DNA of 64,000 nt from contig JAKCPI010021903.1 of NCBI GenBank assembly GCA_023213315.1, forward strand, positions 85,567-149,566, in the 5' to 3' direction. Below the pieces are notes generated by a model, which was not told the origin of the DNA, did not search any database, and worked only from the letters and a program-made list of their open reading frames with translations. Both the position numbers and the translations under genes were made by a program. The DNA is from Euborellia annulipes. Its lineage: Eukaryota > Arthropoda > Insecta > Dermaptera > Anisolabididae. Below are positions 51,227 to 63,015 of the stretch, in pieces. Position 1 is the stretch's first letter. The number at the start of each line of letters is the position of its first letter.

Positions 51227-54131
51227 AAAAAAAAAAATTCAATATCAAGGACTATACTATTTAAAAAATAAGAAAAAGATAATTACTTTTTCATAAAGAT
51301 GCACCATAATAAGTTGGCGAAATTCATTTGAAGACATCCATTCAGGTGTTGGTTGCTGCTATCGCTCGCTTACTATCTAAACAAAAAAATCTCAAAATGT
51401 TAAATAAAAAACTCATATTCAAAATTAATTCTCTTTTGATGAATTAATTATGAATACAAGTTGACATCCTCGGCTGAAAAATAAAATGGGAAACATTTAT
51501 TTTTTTTTTAATAGTTTATACATAGTTTTTACATAAAAAATATTATTTTAAATACACAACACAAATTCACACAATTAAGCTTCTTTTGAAGAGGTTGAGG
51601 CGTGGAGGCGTCTTCTTCATAGAGTATTGCCTTTGTTGATATGTATTCTTGGTCTTCATAGTCTTCGAAGAATGAATGTTCGTACTTCACTCACAATTCT
51701 TCCTTTTTATTCTTCGCATAAAATGCATAAAAATCAGAAAAGAAAGATCATAAAGATCTTAAAAAAAGCTTTAGAAGTGCAAAAATTGCATATTCATTAA
51801 GTGTGACCACTCTCCCAAATTCAAATATCATTGTTGTTTAAGTGAAGCTAAGCTAAAGGGACCTATATTTAAATATTATTGCGCCCGGGGAGAGTGATCC
51901 CCCTCACCTCTATCATTCCCTAATATAATAAAAATCGAAAGACATGCATTTAATTTTGGCCGAAGAGAACTTTCATAGGCCTAAGGCCTAATTAATTTTG
52001 TCCGAATAGAAGAAACTTGTTGTATTTTCATTGGACTTATCATCTTAACACAAGGATCCGAACTGAACTGAGTACTGATGGTGAAATACCTGCCTAAATC
52101 TAGTAATCATTTATCGAAAGGTTGTTATTACTCTCCACAAGAGAATCTTTATATTCACTTGCTGTTCGAAATCAATGTGATCAGAATCAAGAATCCAATG
52201 AAACATGACAAGTTTCGGTTTTTGAGTTATATCAAAAATAAAAAAAAAATAAAAAACAAGAACTCGTCTCTTCCTTCCAAACTCTAGACTGCCTAACGCC
52301 TAACGGGGGTAAACAGTGATTTTTGATTGCATGCTGATTTTCTAGCGAACGGAAATCCGAGAGAGCTCAAGTTTACAAAAAATATTTACAAAAAAATAAT
52401 GTCCCTTAATTCTAACAACAATTGAAATAATAAAGCAGAATAAAAAAAATACAGTAGATTCATTGACATTTTAAAGTTTCAATAAATAGAGAAAAAATAA
52501 TAAAAAATTTTAAAAAATTTCAAAATATATCAAATAAATTTTGCTCCTAATAAAATGAAAAAGTGTTGGCTTATTAAAATTTTATAATTTTTGTGAGTTT
52601 TCTTTTATCTAATAAAGTTCCAAATAATTCAGAAGGACTTGTCGGGACTTCTTTTAATGATTCACACTCATGTCACATATAAATTAATATTCAACCATTA
52701 AAGGAATTTACAAATTAATTTAGAGCATTTGGAGTTTGATCCAAGGACTCTATATAAAGAATTGCAAGTTAACTTGTATATGGCATCTGAATGTGAACTG
52801 CTGATGAAGAAATGCCTAAAATACTTCAAAAAAATTATGAAACAATTATTAAATAAATTTTATACAAAGAAAAATTATAAAATTTTAATTAGCAGTCACT
52901 TGAGTCAAGGACTGACTGTATATATAATTCAAATATATACTATATAAAAAATAAAAATATGAAAACTATAAATTTAATTTTTATTTTGCTTTTTACAATT
53001 TTTACTTATATAACTATTGCTTGCGGAAGAAGAGTAAAGAGACAATAGAGTTATTATATATAAATCAAATTCTTAATTAATTATAAAATTGAACATTTTA
53101 CATTTACAAGATAGCTACTTTCGAAGAAATTTTTCAAACAAAATAAAAAATATTAATTTTATTAAATTTAAATAAAATAAAATTAAATTATTTTTTGTAC
53201 TGAATCTCTAAATTGGTAATCTTTTAAGCATTTTAAACTCCCATTTTTTTTTAGACCTCTTGGCTTTACTCGTTTTTCGCAAGCAATAATAAAAATAATA
53301 AAAATAAGCAGATCTGAGGGGATTTAGGAGTTGAAAAAAAAACCTTCGAAATTAAAAATTGACAAAAACAAATTTTAACAAGTCTAAAAACAAATTTTGA
53401 AAATTAAACATTTTAATTTATAGAAACCGTCCCCTTAATCGTCGATGACAGGATCTGCTTATTTAAAATAAAGAGGAGACTCAGATTGGTAAAAATATTT
53501 GCAGCCAATTAATACATTTTGTAGCAAAATTGTTTAGTTTTGGTTTTTATGATTATATTGATATTATAAGCTTTATTATGTGTATGTGTAGTTTAAAAAT
53601 GGCTGCATCAATTTATTAATTTGTTTAACTTCTTTGATAAAATTTCTTTAATTTGAATATTTGATTCAAAATATAATTTTTAGTTTGTAAATAAAGAATT
53701 AAAAAATCTAAATGGTCCTTATGTCCATTCCTACTCCTATAGAGAGGGCATGTAAATACCTTGTTTCATTTCCATCCTCCATTTCCATCGAATCGCTCGA
53801 AGAATACACTGAAAGAGAAGCCCTGAAGCTAAAAACCCACCCTTTCTTCAATACCTATTAGCTAAATGTTTGCCAGAATGGCAGAACACACCTTATAACA
53901 TGACGACTTGGTGATCTCGCAGCATGTCGCAGCAAGGCAGCAAGGAAACCTAACCTAAAGAGGAAGAGAGTTTGGGGCCTAAAATACCTATGTGTGTGTG
54001 AGTGTTTGAGAGGAAGGGTAGGGAGGTAGAGGATTGAGAGAGTTATTTTCATCTTTAAACTTCATGAATGAAAATTAATTTTATAATAATTTTTATAAAA
54101 TTTTCAAATATTTATAATTTTTTTTTTTTTA
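51227..54131. other. Longest stretch with no gene or known repeat
   Basis: About 2.9 kb of AT-rich sequence. Weak inverted arms, ATTGCTTGCGGAAGAAGAGT (from about 53018) and its complement near 53262-53292, suggest a small worn MITE. Open frames are short, compositionally biased and without domains. Confidence 0.5.
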
Positions 54132-54330
54132 TACACTTGCGTGCAGCTAAATCGACTCAACCCATAAGCGCGCAAACAAAGTCTTATATTTTGAAATGGC
54201 TAAGCCGATATTTATAAAATGTATATCTTTTTAAAGCTTATTTATTTAGCTTTACATTGATACCAATATCAAGCAAATTGGTTGATTACTTTTTAAATTA
54301 TGTGATCTGAATGGCTGAACTGGAAAAAAA

Positions 54331-55002
54331 ATGCTGTTCCTAGCTGCCACTATTGTTTATTTGAAATTGCCTTATAAAATTCCATACAACCAATTATTCT
54401 TATTATTCTCATTTCAAATGTTGATAGGATTAAATTTACACAAATTTAATCCATTTTTATCAGAAAATCATCGATACAATGCCAGAGGTTGCCGCTCAGG
54501 TTGTTGTTTTGATAGAACAGGGTCATTGCCAAGAGAAGTCGCTCGTCTGTTGAATTTATGTCAGTCTTGCTGTCTCAAGAATCTACAGGAGGTTTCAGAA
54601 AACTGGTGGTTTTACTTAGAGACCAAATACCCGCTGTTGCCGGCCCCGTCTGAGAGGGATGACCGTTTAATCGTCACGACGTCTCTCCGAAATCGCCACC
54701 TCACTGCCGTAAGTATTCATCAGCAGCTGAGAGATGTTCGAGGTGTGGCTGTCAGTCAATGGACAGTGAGAAGACACTTGAAGGTAGTCAACCTCACTTG
54801 TAAAAGACCTGCTACTGGCCCGAAATTAACCACAGCCCACCGTAAAGCTCGACTTCAATTTGCTCGAGAGCATCTCAATTGGAGTATCGAGCAATGGAGG
54901 CAGTTTTATTCACCCGGACGCCTGTACATCGACTTACTTCATTACGACAAGTGCACACTCTACACTCTTGGCAGTGAAGTAAGTGTACAGGCGTCCGGGT
55001 GA
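54331..55002 (+). pseudogene. Tc1-like transposase, DNA-binding half
   Basis: The frame contains REVARLLNLCQSC (first helix-turn-helix) and then RLIVTTSLRNRHLTAVSIHQ, VAVSQWTVRRHLK, KLTTAHRKARLQFAREHLNW and SIEQWRQ, the paired-type DNA-binding region of Tc1-like transposases. The expected next part, with the first catalytic Asp ('W..V.F.DES'), is replaced by the start of the inverted copy. The N-terminal 40 residues before 'RGC' are hydrophobic and probably non-coding 5' sequence. Confidence 0.75.
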
Positions 55003-55440
55003 ATAAAACTGCCTCCATTGTTCGATACTCCAATTGAGATGCTCTCGAGCAAGATTCGAAGTCGAGCTTTCGGTGGGCTGTGGTTAATTTCGGGCCAGTA
55101 GCAGGTCTTTTACAAGTGAGGTTGACTACCTTCAAGTGTCTTCTCACTGTCCATTGACCTGACAACCACACCTCGAACTTCTTCAGCTGCTGCTGATACT
55201 TACGGCAGTGAGGTGGCGATTTCGGAGAGACGTCGTGACGATTAAACGGTCATCCCTCTCAGACGGGGCCGGCAACAGCGGGTATTTGGTCTCTAAGTAA
55301 AGCCGCCAGTTTTCTGAAACCTCCTGTAGATTTTTGAGGACAGCTAGAGACATTAATTCAACAGATGAGCGACTTCTCTTGGCAATGACCCTGTTCTATC
55401 AAAACAACAACTTGAGCGGCAACCTCTGGCATTGGTATCC
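54990..55440 (-). pseudogene. Inverted copy of the same transposase half
   Basis: Minus-strand mirror: QWTVRRHLKVVNLTCKRPAT and GPKLTTAHRK are in frame, then the frame shifts (AHRKLDFES versus AHRKARLQF on the left arm). Independent point and indel changes show that the arms have diverged since the inversion arose. Confidence 0.72.
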
Positions 55441-55779
55441 ATGATTTTCTGATAAAAATGGATTAAATTTGTGTAAATTCTAATCCTATCAACATTTGAA
55501 ATGAGAATAATAAGAATAATTGGTTGTATGGAATTTTATAAGGCAATTTCAAATAAACAATAGTGGCAGCTAGGAACAGCATTTTTTCCAGTTCAGCCAT
55601 TCAGATCACATAATTTAAAAAGTAATCAACCAATTTGCTTGATATTGGTATCAATGTAAAGCTAAATAAATAAGCTTTAAAAGATATACATTTTATAAAT
55701 ATCGGCTTAGCCATTTCAAAAATATAAGACTTTGTTTGTGCGCTTATGGGTTGAGTCGATTTAGCTGCACGCAAGTGTA

Positions 55780-55827
55780 GATAGGAATAGGAGGCCTTGT
55801 TCAGTCCGTTGAAAGAAACATTATATT

Positions 55828-55832
<5 letters not shown>
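55780..55832. repeat. Short repeat, inverted partner at 58327
   Basis: GATAGGAATAGGAGGCCTTG then TTCAGTCCGTTGAAAGAAAC. The complement is at 58331-58374. Confidence 0.75.
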
Positions 55833-55833
<1 letters not shown>

Positions 55834-55858
<25 letters not shown>

Positions 55859-56280
55859 CGAATGGGTGCATAAGGTCCGAAGACCTATAATGACCAATAG
55901 TCACATGCAGCCAGGAAGAAAATAAAAACAAAAGGAGAAGCATAAAGGGGAAACTCAACTGCGGGAACTGAGAAGATGCCTGTTGAGGTTAGACTTGAAA
56001 GTCTGAAGATTGTAGGTTTTGGGGAAGATAGACGCAGGGAGCTTGTTCCAATCACGGGAGGTCATGGGGACAAAGGAAGAATGAAATTGACTAGTTCTGT
56101 TAGTCGTGATCTGAACAGCATAGGGATGCTGGGAAGATGCCTCTCTTGTGTTCCGTGAATATGTTGCATTGGGTGGGATAATTGATTTTAATTCGGCAGA
56201 GCATTGACCATGGTAATACCTGTAGAAGAGAGATAGTGCAAAATATATCTTATTTATTTATTAATTTAATTTCCTCATAC
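55834..56280 (-). pseudogene. LINE 3' end: RT C-terminus, 3' UTR and A-tail
   Basis: Minus strand: an RTSQFHSSFVP-type stretch, RDWNKLPAS, YNLQTFKSNLNRHLL and a stop, then a 3' UTR and A-tail (the T-run at 55836-55858). It is the longer relative of 16449-16660. A 5'-truncated non-LTR retrotransposon. The catalytic domains are absent. Confidence 0.72.
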
Positions 56281-56691
56281 CACAAGTTTCGACAGCTGTG
56301 CCAACAGGTCTTCCTCAGTGAAAAGAAAGTCAAATTTGTGGATGCATAACAAAACAAGTTATTGAAATACATAATTGTTAAATGTGTTAACTATTTTGGT
56401 TAACTTCCTCAAAAAAACTTCACAAATTACAAAAAATAATTTTTATTACTCGCAACACAACAAATTACACCTTCGTTACATAAAATCAATAAACCAACTC
56501 AAAAAACAAAAAAGTCTCAACAATCCCTCTATTATCCACCTCCCTTATACCGTGACGTCACCGCTTCTCTCTTCTTACAAATGACATACCTATAATTGTT
56601 TGTGCATCAACAAAGATCCAGATCTCTCTCTATTTGTGTGCCAGCAACGCATTTAATCTATCTTCTACATTTACCAGTCTCGATCATTTTT
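56281..56691. other. No gene seen
   Basis: Unique; no supported feature. Confidence 0.4.
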
Positions 56692-57092
56692 TACTTTCTC
56701 TTACCTATGTATATATATATATAGAGAGAGAAAAAGTATTGGATTCATGTCAAAAAATCGATGTCGAGATTTTGATGGATATACACGTTTTGAGGTCCCC
56801 TGAACCAAAAAGTGGTTTTGTGTGGTCTGTTGTGGGTGTGTGTTCAATTTTAAGCATGAAGGAATTGAGCTACGAGGTTGAAATTTTATATAAAAGTCAA
56901 ACAACCCCAGGAGCGTGAAAATAAGCTTTTAATCAAAATCGGCCAAAGAGTACTAGTACTTACAATTGATGGAATGTGGCTGTGAGATACTACTAGTACT
57001 TTACTGATGTGCTTTTTCAGTTTTTTTTTTTTTTTTTTTTTTCGATTTTCCCAAAATTCGCTCCAACGATTTTGATTAAAATTCAAAAATCA
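56692..57092 (-). repeat. HCR repeat, truncated
   Basis: Hairpin A at the left, then TGAAGGAATTGAGCTA subtype. A duplicated ACTAGTACT block with about 33 bp between (56955-57000). It ends in AAAATTCAAAAATCA without the X-box or hairpin B. Confidence 0.8.
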
Positions 57093-57655
57093 GAGTCTGA
57101 AATGGGTGACGTTTAGTCATCGAAACGTGGGCAAGGTGAATTTAAAATAATTCCGGCCGAAAAAAAAAGTTTTATTTTTTATTTATCTCTATCTCTTATT
57201 TAGTGAATGAATCAAATTAATTTGTGTTACAAAAGGGAAAAATATTATTTAATTTCGGTATTCTCTTAAATTGATGGATTTAGCGTAAACTATCCGAAAA
57301 TAGATGTTATATAAGATTTGATATTTCTCTCTGGTGCTAAAAAATGGACGACGTCAAGTCATAAAAAGGCAGTCAGCCATTAATAAATTGGAAGCGACCA
57401 CTTACAGGGGGGATCATAAACCGAGCTACTCTACAAATCCATGAGTGGAAAAGGCAAGTTTAATATTCTCTCTCCTTTACCACCAGTTTTATATTCACCT
57501 AGAGAGGGGGCGTGCTACCTCCTGACGTAACCAAAAACACCCGGGCAACATGTCTATGTTTTTAATATCCCCTAGAAGCTTTGTTTGGATACCGATACAT
57601 TGAATATTTTGTGAAATATCTTGCAACAAGAAAGAGCAAGAAACCTTGGTAAAAA
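57093..57655. other. No gene seen
   Basis: Unique sequence. Confidence 0.4.
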
Positions 57656-58324
57656 AATCTGGTGTGACTGGTCGCACAGCACACAACTTTCTCTTACCTT
57701 CGGTAATCGAAAGTTGTGTTCTGTGCTTGTCACACCAGATTTTTTGTGTCGACATATATTTAGTTCTCGACAGTACGGAACATATGAATTCAGATGTAAA
57801 ATTTATAAGTATGGGAAAATATTTATATTTTGTTACCATGGCAACCATTTCTCCTATATTTCCTATGAAGTACAAGAGTAAAGTGGTCTTCAGAATATAT
57901 CAATGACAAAATGAGAATATACATTTTATTGAGAATCTAAAAAATAATAGATTTTTGAATTTTAATCAAAATCGTTGGAGCGAATTTTGGAGAAAATCGA
58001 AAAAACTGAAAAAGTACATCAGTAAAGTATTAGTACTCTTTGGCCGATTTTGTTTAAGAGCTCATTTTGACGGTCCCGGGGGATGTGTAACTTAAATATA
58101 AAATTTCAGCCTCATAGCTCAATGCCTTCATGCTTAAAATTGACACACACACACACACACACACAGACAGACAGACAGACCATGTCGCCAAAACCACTTT
58201 TTTGGATTCAGGGGACCTCAAAACGTGAAGGTCCATCAAAATCTCGACATCGAATTTTTGACATGAATCCAATACCGTACTTTCTCTCTCTATATATTAA
58301 AATATATAGAGGTAAGAGCAAGTA
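57656..58324 (+). repeat. HCR repeat, full-length
   Basis: Hairpin B 57656-57742 (longest and best-matched stem), perfect X-box variant GTTACCATGGCAAC at 57832-57845, core, AC/ACAG run (58143-58180) and hairpin A. Confidence 0.92.
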
Positions 58325-58326
58325 AA

Positions 58327-58377
58327 ATGTATATTTTGTTTCTTTCAAAGGACTGAACAAGGCCTCCTATTCCTATC
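58327..58377. repeat. Short repeat, inverted partner of 55780
   Basis: GTTTCTTTCAAAGGACTGAA and CAAGGCCTCCTATTCCTATC. Confidence 0.75.
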
Positions 58378-58880
58378 TACAAAGCCGCAGACAGAATTGA
58401 AGGGCCCCGGGGCTATTTAATAATACGGGCCCCCCCCCCACCCTTAAAGTTTTTTGTATGTAAAAGGTTATTGTGGTCTTCATACCAACAATTTTTTATA
58501 CAGTTTTTAACACAATTTTTGAAACACTTATACATAGCTTACAATGTTTATTTAAATATTTAAAAATTTTTCAAAATTTCCTAAACATAGGGTTAACATA
58601 ATTTATTCTGGCCAGTCCTGGACAGACGCCTTTCGGGTGGTCTGGGTTTTTTTGAAAATTAGGCACTGAAATCTGCGTTTTTAGCTATCCTATGACGTGA
58701 AAATATTATCAAACTTGCTTTGAGCTTAAAGGGCCCGGGCCCCCTCAGGAAAAAAATTTCAAGAAAATGATTTTTTTTTTATTGAAATTTTAATCATGAA
58801 AATTTTTTTTTTTTTTTAATTTTAAGGTTGGAGCGCAAAGGGCCCGGGCCTCCTCAGAGCCCCCCCTGTTTGTGGTCCTG
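58378..58880. repeat. GC-block dispersed repeat, copy 2
   Basis: AGGGCCCCGGGGCTATTTAA, C-run at 58431-58439, AAGGGCCCGGGCCCCCTCAG and GCCCGGGCCTCCTCAGAGCC in the same order as 2595-2875. Confidence 0.55.
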
Positions 58881-59343
58881 CCTATCCATAATTAATTCTT
58901 AAAGTTACGATTTCTCCCATCGGTAGGGTATACAGTCAAGCCACCAAAGGCGGGTGGCTTATATATTTTAATCAGATTAATGAATTATTCATCTAAAAAA
59001 CAAATTTTATTTTGAATTTAGATATCAAAAACAAATAGGTGGATTATCAGCCAAGCGCTGGTCAAATTTAAATAATATAATATTGATTAATTAAATTATT
59101 GACATTTGATAGACAGAGAGAGAGAGGAATGGGGGGGGGGATTGACAGGAGATGAATTACCTGATACAGAGAGAGAGAGAGAGAGAAGGAAGGAGAGGAA
59201 CAGACACTAATAGATCCGAAATTAGGAGAAGCATTCCATTCCGCACATTCTTCGAAGATAGCGGATTAACAGAGGATAAATTGATGATAGACCTCACCGA
59301 CTTTATTTTATTTTTTTTAAACTTAATGAGGAATTTGTGTTAA
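58881..59343. other. No gene; microsatellites
   Basis: AGTTACGATTTCTCCCATCG near 58912 is a Helitron scrap. GA runs at 59112-59123 and 59168-59186. The frame across them is low in information. Confidence 0.5.
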
Positions 59344-59712
59344 GGACGTTCGGGACCGAAGGTGTTAGGCATGTTTTTCCAGATAAGATGGCGTAGTGTG
59401 TCATAAAAAGTATGCCCAAAAATCAAGTAATTCAAAAATTTGCCAAGAGATGTCAGCATGGTAGCTAATAATATTTAATGCATTTGGTTGATTTTCATTT
59501 ATCTTTTAACAATAAATACTTTATAAATGTTGTTATATATTATGTATCTTTTATAAAAGCACAAAAATATATAAATATAGGCCAGATATAGGCTATTAGA
59601 GGATCAGTTGTTAGACTAGCCTGCCATCTATTGCAAGAATGCTGAACTAATTTGACAGTTGGTTTTTAAATAAATCATCTAAGCTTATTTTAAAAATTTC
59701 CTAATTAATATG
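59344..59712 (-). mobile_element. TTAA element family A, split by Ty3 insertion
   Basis: TTAA at 59340-59343, then the terminal GGACGTTCGGGACCGAAGG and family sequence to AATTAATATG, where the Ty3 LTR begins. The remaining half would lie beyond the window. Confidence 0.8.
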
Positions 59713-59861
59713 TTTTAGTATAACGATTAATAAAATAATTGAGAAAATAATTAGAGCGGATATGGCTTGGAACAAGAACAATATTTATATATTTTTATTT
59801 ATATACATATACAAAACATTTAGTTGCTATAACATTGAAACTATACAAAACACTCTACACA
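59713..59861 (-). repeat. Ty3 3' LTR
   Basis: On the minus strand it begins TGTGTAGAGTGTTTTGTATA after the polypurine tract and ends at about CGTTATACTAAAA. It is AT-rich. Confidence 0.85.
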
Positions 59862-59873
59862 CTCCCCTTCCAG
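59862..59873 (-). promoter_or_regulatory. Ty3 polypurine tract
   Basis: Minus strand CTGGAAGGGGAG next to the TG of the 3' LTR; the likely primer for plus-strand synthesis. It is 9 bp from the pol stop codon. Confidence 0.78.
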
Positions 59874-59881
59874 TATGTGAA

Positions 59882-62800
59882 TTAAAGATTTAATTTCTCT
59901 GGGCATTTGACTTCTCTTCCAGTCCTCGTACGCTTATTTTCCTCTGGTAAAAAAAAGGTGACTTTTTTCTTGTCAGTTCCCTGTTTGGGTGCATCTTTTT
60001 TTAGCGACGGTTTCAAACTATGATTCTTTGGAGCCGGCTTCGTTGCTACCGGAGGATCTGTTTCAAGAAATGCTGCTTTTAACCTATCCCGACTAACGAC
60101 TGCTTGCTTTCCATTAATTTCAATCGTAAATGTTTTGCTCCCTCTTGAAATCACCTTATAAGGCCCCTTATATGGAGGAATCAAAGGTGGCCTGACCCCG
60201 TCGTCTCTCAGGAAAACATGACTGCATTTTTCTAAGCTCGGATGCGTTAAGGTTTTATAATTTCCATGCCAGTTGGTTTCAATGGGACGAAGATTTCTAA
60301 AGGTTTCTCTTAATCGACTAATATAAGCGTCTTGGTTACCGTCTGTCCACTGAGTCTGTTGAAAAATTTCTCCAGGGAGCCTTAAAGTGGTTCCGGACAC
60401 GAGCTCCGCCGGTGAAGTATTGGTATCTTGAATCGTAACGTTCCGTAGGCCCAACAGTACTGCAGGTAGCTCCTCCGTCCAATGCTCCGATGCTTTTAGT
60501 CGACACATCAATGAAGCTTTGAGGGTACGATGCCATCTTTCTATTAAGCCGTTAGCCTGTGGATGGTATGCCGTTGTGTGCACTATTTTAACCCCCAAGA
60601 GTTGCATTAGAGATCGAAATAGGTTTGACTCGAACTCTCTACCTTGGTCTGTAGTAATCTGGTGTGGAATCCCATATCGACTCATCCAATTTTCGAAGAG
60701 GGCCTTCGCAACTGTTTCAGCAGTTCGGTCCGGTAAAGGAAAGGCCTCAGGCCATCGAGTGAACCTATCAATACAAGTGAGTAAAAACCTTTTCCCATTT
60801 GAAAGACATAACGGACCGACAATATCTATATGGATTCTAGAAAATCGTTCATCAGGAGGTGTAAAGGCTTGCTGAGGTGCTCGTTCGTGAGTATTAATTT
60901 TAGACTTTTGACAGTTTACGCAATATCTGACAAAATTTTTAATATCTCTATCCATAAAAGGCCAGACGAATCTTTTCTTTATTAGTTTACGTGTCGCCTG
61001 TACGCCTGGGTGCGAGAGGTCGTGAAATTTTTTACAAACGATTTTACGATATTTTTCAGGGATAAAGGGTCGATGTTGACCGTTAGAGACATCACAATAA
61101 ATTTTATTCGAATCTCCTACGTCTATAAGTTCTAGCTGTAAGTTGGTGTCCGTGTTTAAAAGATTCTGCAGTTCACAATCATCAGCTTGAGCTTTTGCTA
61201 AATCTTCTACTGGAATGAAGGACTCGAAAATAGCGTCTACTCTCGACAAAGTATCTGCAACAACATTCTCGGGCCCCTTAATATGCCGAATTTCTGTTGT
61301 AAATTGCGAAATATATGAAAGCTGCCGAGACTGCCGAGGATCATAATTTTCTGATTTTTTAACAAAGGCGAAGGTGAGGGGCTTGTGATCCGTATAACAA
61401 GTGAACTTCCGACCCTCCAATAAATGTTTAAAATGTTTGATCGTTGAATAAAGTGCTAAGAGTTCGCGGTCGTAAGCCGAATAATGTTGCTCTGCTTTCG
61501 AAAGCTTCCGTGAAAAGAAGCCTAAAGGTTGCATACTGGACCCAGATGCTTGCTGAACAACTCCCCCTATTGCAAAATTAGAAGCGTCTGCATACAACGA
61601 AATTGGACATTTTTCATTAGGGTGAGCTAACATAGTGGCTCTAGAAATTTCCTCCTTAGTTTTAATAAAGGCATTTTCCATTTCTTTAGTCCAACTAACG
61701 CGATCGTTATTTTTCGGATTACCCGATATACTTAAGGGGGCTTGAATTTGTGCAATATTAGGCAAAAATCTTCGATAATAATTTAGCATGCCTAAATACC
61801 TTCTTAACTGCGCTACCGTAGTTGGTTTTGGGAAATCATTAATCGATTGAATTTTTGAGCTGGGTGGTTTTATGCCGAGTTTCGTAATTTCATAACCCAA
61901 AAAGATAACAGAGTCTTGAGCGAAATTGCATTTGGACGGGTTAATTACCAGACTATACTTAGCGAGACGAGCAAAAACCTCCCGTAAATGCCTTATGTGC
62001 TCTTCGAAATCTTTTGAAGCCACTAAAATATCGTCAATATAGACAAAACAAAAATCTAAACCATTAAGGACCTCATTAATAAATCGTTGAAATGTTTGGG
62101 CGGCATTTCTCAAACCATATGGCATAAAAGGGAACTCATAGAGTCCGAAAGGCGTGGAAATTGCGGTTTTTTGTATATGCTCTTCGAGTACGGGGATTTG
62201 CTGATAAGCTCGTACCAAATCGATAGTTGAAAATACAGTGTTTCCATGAAGGAATTGATTGCAATCCTGGACATGCGGAACTGGGTACCTGTCCGGTAAG
62301 GTAATTGAGTTGAGTAACCTATAATCGCCACAAGGTCTCCAATCTCCCGTCTTCTTGGGAACCATATGAAGTGGACTGGACCATTGGCTACTAGAAGGCC
62401 TGCACAAACCTTTCTCTGCCATAAAGTCAAACACCTGCTTAGCTATTTTATATTTTTCACCAAACAAACGCCTGGGCTTCGAAAACAACGGAGGACCTCG
62501 AGTTTCAATATAATGGTAAGTATTGTGAAGAATATTCTTAGTCTTAAAGGATTGCTCGTTGCTAGTTACTAATGGGTATTCTCTTAACAATCTGCCGATA
62601 ACTGAATTCGGGTCGATCGAACTAACAGATAACGAATTTTTGCGAATAAATCCCGATAAACAATTTATTGATTGCAAGGAGGCTCCATCTATTAGCTGTC
62701 TGCGCGAGAGATCGACAATCAAATTAAAATGGCGTAAAAAGTCTGATCCAATAATTGGTTGTTGAACCTTTGCTATTATGAAAGAGTAAGTAAATTTTTT

Positions 62801-62956
62801 CTTAAGGCCTATGTCAATTGTCAAAACCCGTTCACCATAAACTGGTATAGAACTACCGTTTGCAGCAAAGAGAGAACGACTAACAACATTCAATTTGTCC
62901 GCATAGGTAGGAGTAAGAATTGAAAGGTCTGAACCCGTATCAATAAGAAATCTCAA
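59882..62956 (-). CDS. pol: Ty3 Pol: protease, RT, RNase H, integrase
   Basis: 1024 residues from the TTG at 62956; the frame is in fact open from 63049, so the product is probably made by a -1 shift from gag. Protease: DTGSD at residues 6-10. [32 protein letters not shown] at 306-309. RNase [22 protein letters not shown]. Integrase: HHCC zinc site ([23 protein letters not shown]), catalytic D711, D770, E806 with 35-residue D-E spacing, and a GPY/F module ([12 protein letters not shown]). No chromodomain. A basic, Ser/Thr-rich tail follows. All catalytic residues are present. Confidence 0.96.
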   Translation of the reverse strand: MRFLIDTGSDLSILTPTYADKLNVVSRSLFAANGSSIPVYGERVLTIDIGLKKKFTYSFIIAKVQQPIIGSDFLRHFNLIVDLSRRQLIDGASLQSINCLSGFIRKNSLSVSSIDPNSVIGRLLREYPLVTSNEQSFKTKNILHNTYHYIETRGPPLFSKPRRLFGEKYKIAKQVFDFMAEKGLCRPSSSQWSSPLHMVPKKTGDWRPCGDYRLLNSITLPDRYPVPHVQDCNQFLHGNTVFSTIDLVRAYQQIPVLEEHIQKTAISTPFGLYEFPFMPYGLRNAAQTFQRFINEVLNGLDFCFVYIDDILVASKDFEEHIRHLREVFARLAKYSLVINPSKCNFAQDSVIFLGYEITKLGIKPPSSKIQSINDFPKPTTVAQLRRYLGMLNYYRRFLPNIAQIQAPLSISGNPKNNDRVSWTKEMENAFIKTKEEISRATMLAHPNEKCPISLYADASNFAIGGVVQQASGSSMQPLGFFSRKLSKAEQHYSAYDRELLALYSTIKHFKHLLEGRKFTCYTDHKPLTFAFVKKSENYDPRQSRQLSYISQFTTEIRHIKGPENVVADTLSRVDAIFESFIPVEDLAKAQADDCELQNLLNTDTNLQLELIDVGDSNKIYCDVSNGQHRPFIPEKYRKIVCKKFHDLSHPGVQATRKLIKKRFVWPFMDRDIKNFVRYCVNCQKSKINTHERAPQQAFTPPDERFSRIHIDIVGPLCLSNGKRFLLTCIDRFTRWPEAFPLPDRTAETVAKALFENWMSRYGIPHQITTDQGREFESNLFRSLMQLLGVKIVHTTAYHPQANGLIERWHRTLKASLMCRLKASEHWTEELPAVLLGLRNVTIQDTNTSPAELVSGTTLRLPGEIFQQTQWTDGNQDAYISRLRETFRNLRPIETNWHGNYKTLTHPSLEKCSHVFLRDDGVRPPLIPPYKGPYKVISRGSKTFTIEINGKQAVVSRDRLKAAFLETDPPVATKPAPKNHSLKPSLKKDAPKQGTDKKKVTFFLPEENKRTRTGREVKCPEKLNL

Positions 62957-63015
62957 TTTCGAATTTAAATCAGTGAGAAAGAGGCGGCTAGGAGTGCCAT
63001 GACAGGTGCAGGCCG

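Larger units (their letters stand above)
54134..55777. mobile_element. Head-to-head Tc1/mariner palindrome
   Basis: The left arm 54134-54950 and right arm 54976-55777 are inverted copies with few differences. Outer ends are CACTTGCGTGCAGCTAAATC, flanked by TA (54132-54133 and 55778-55779), the target of Tc1/mariner. Each arm has the terminal repeat, the 5' untranslated part and the DNA-binding half of the transposase gene. The catalytic half is missing in both. The centre is about 54951-54975. Confidence 0.88.

Noticed and set aside
52729..52947. 72-codon ORF rich in K, Y and L
   Set aside because: Composition follows local AT content; no recognisable family.
59882..60050. A third, env-like ORF in the Ty3 element
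   Set aside because: pol ends 20 bp before the LTR; there is no room for another gene.
60519..60875. Plus-strand ORFs across the Ty3 pol (also 62366-62765)
   Set aside because: Antisense shadows of the integrase and RT regions.
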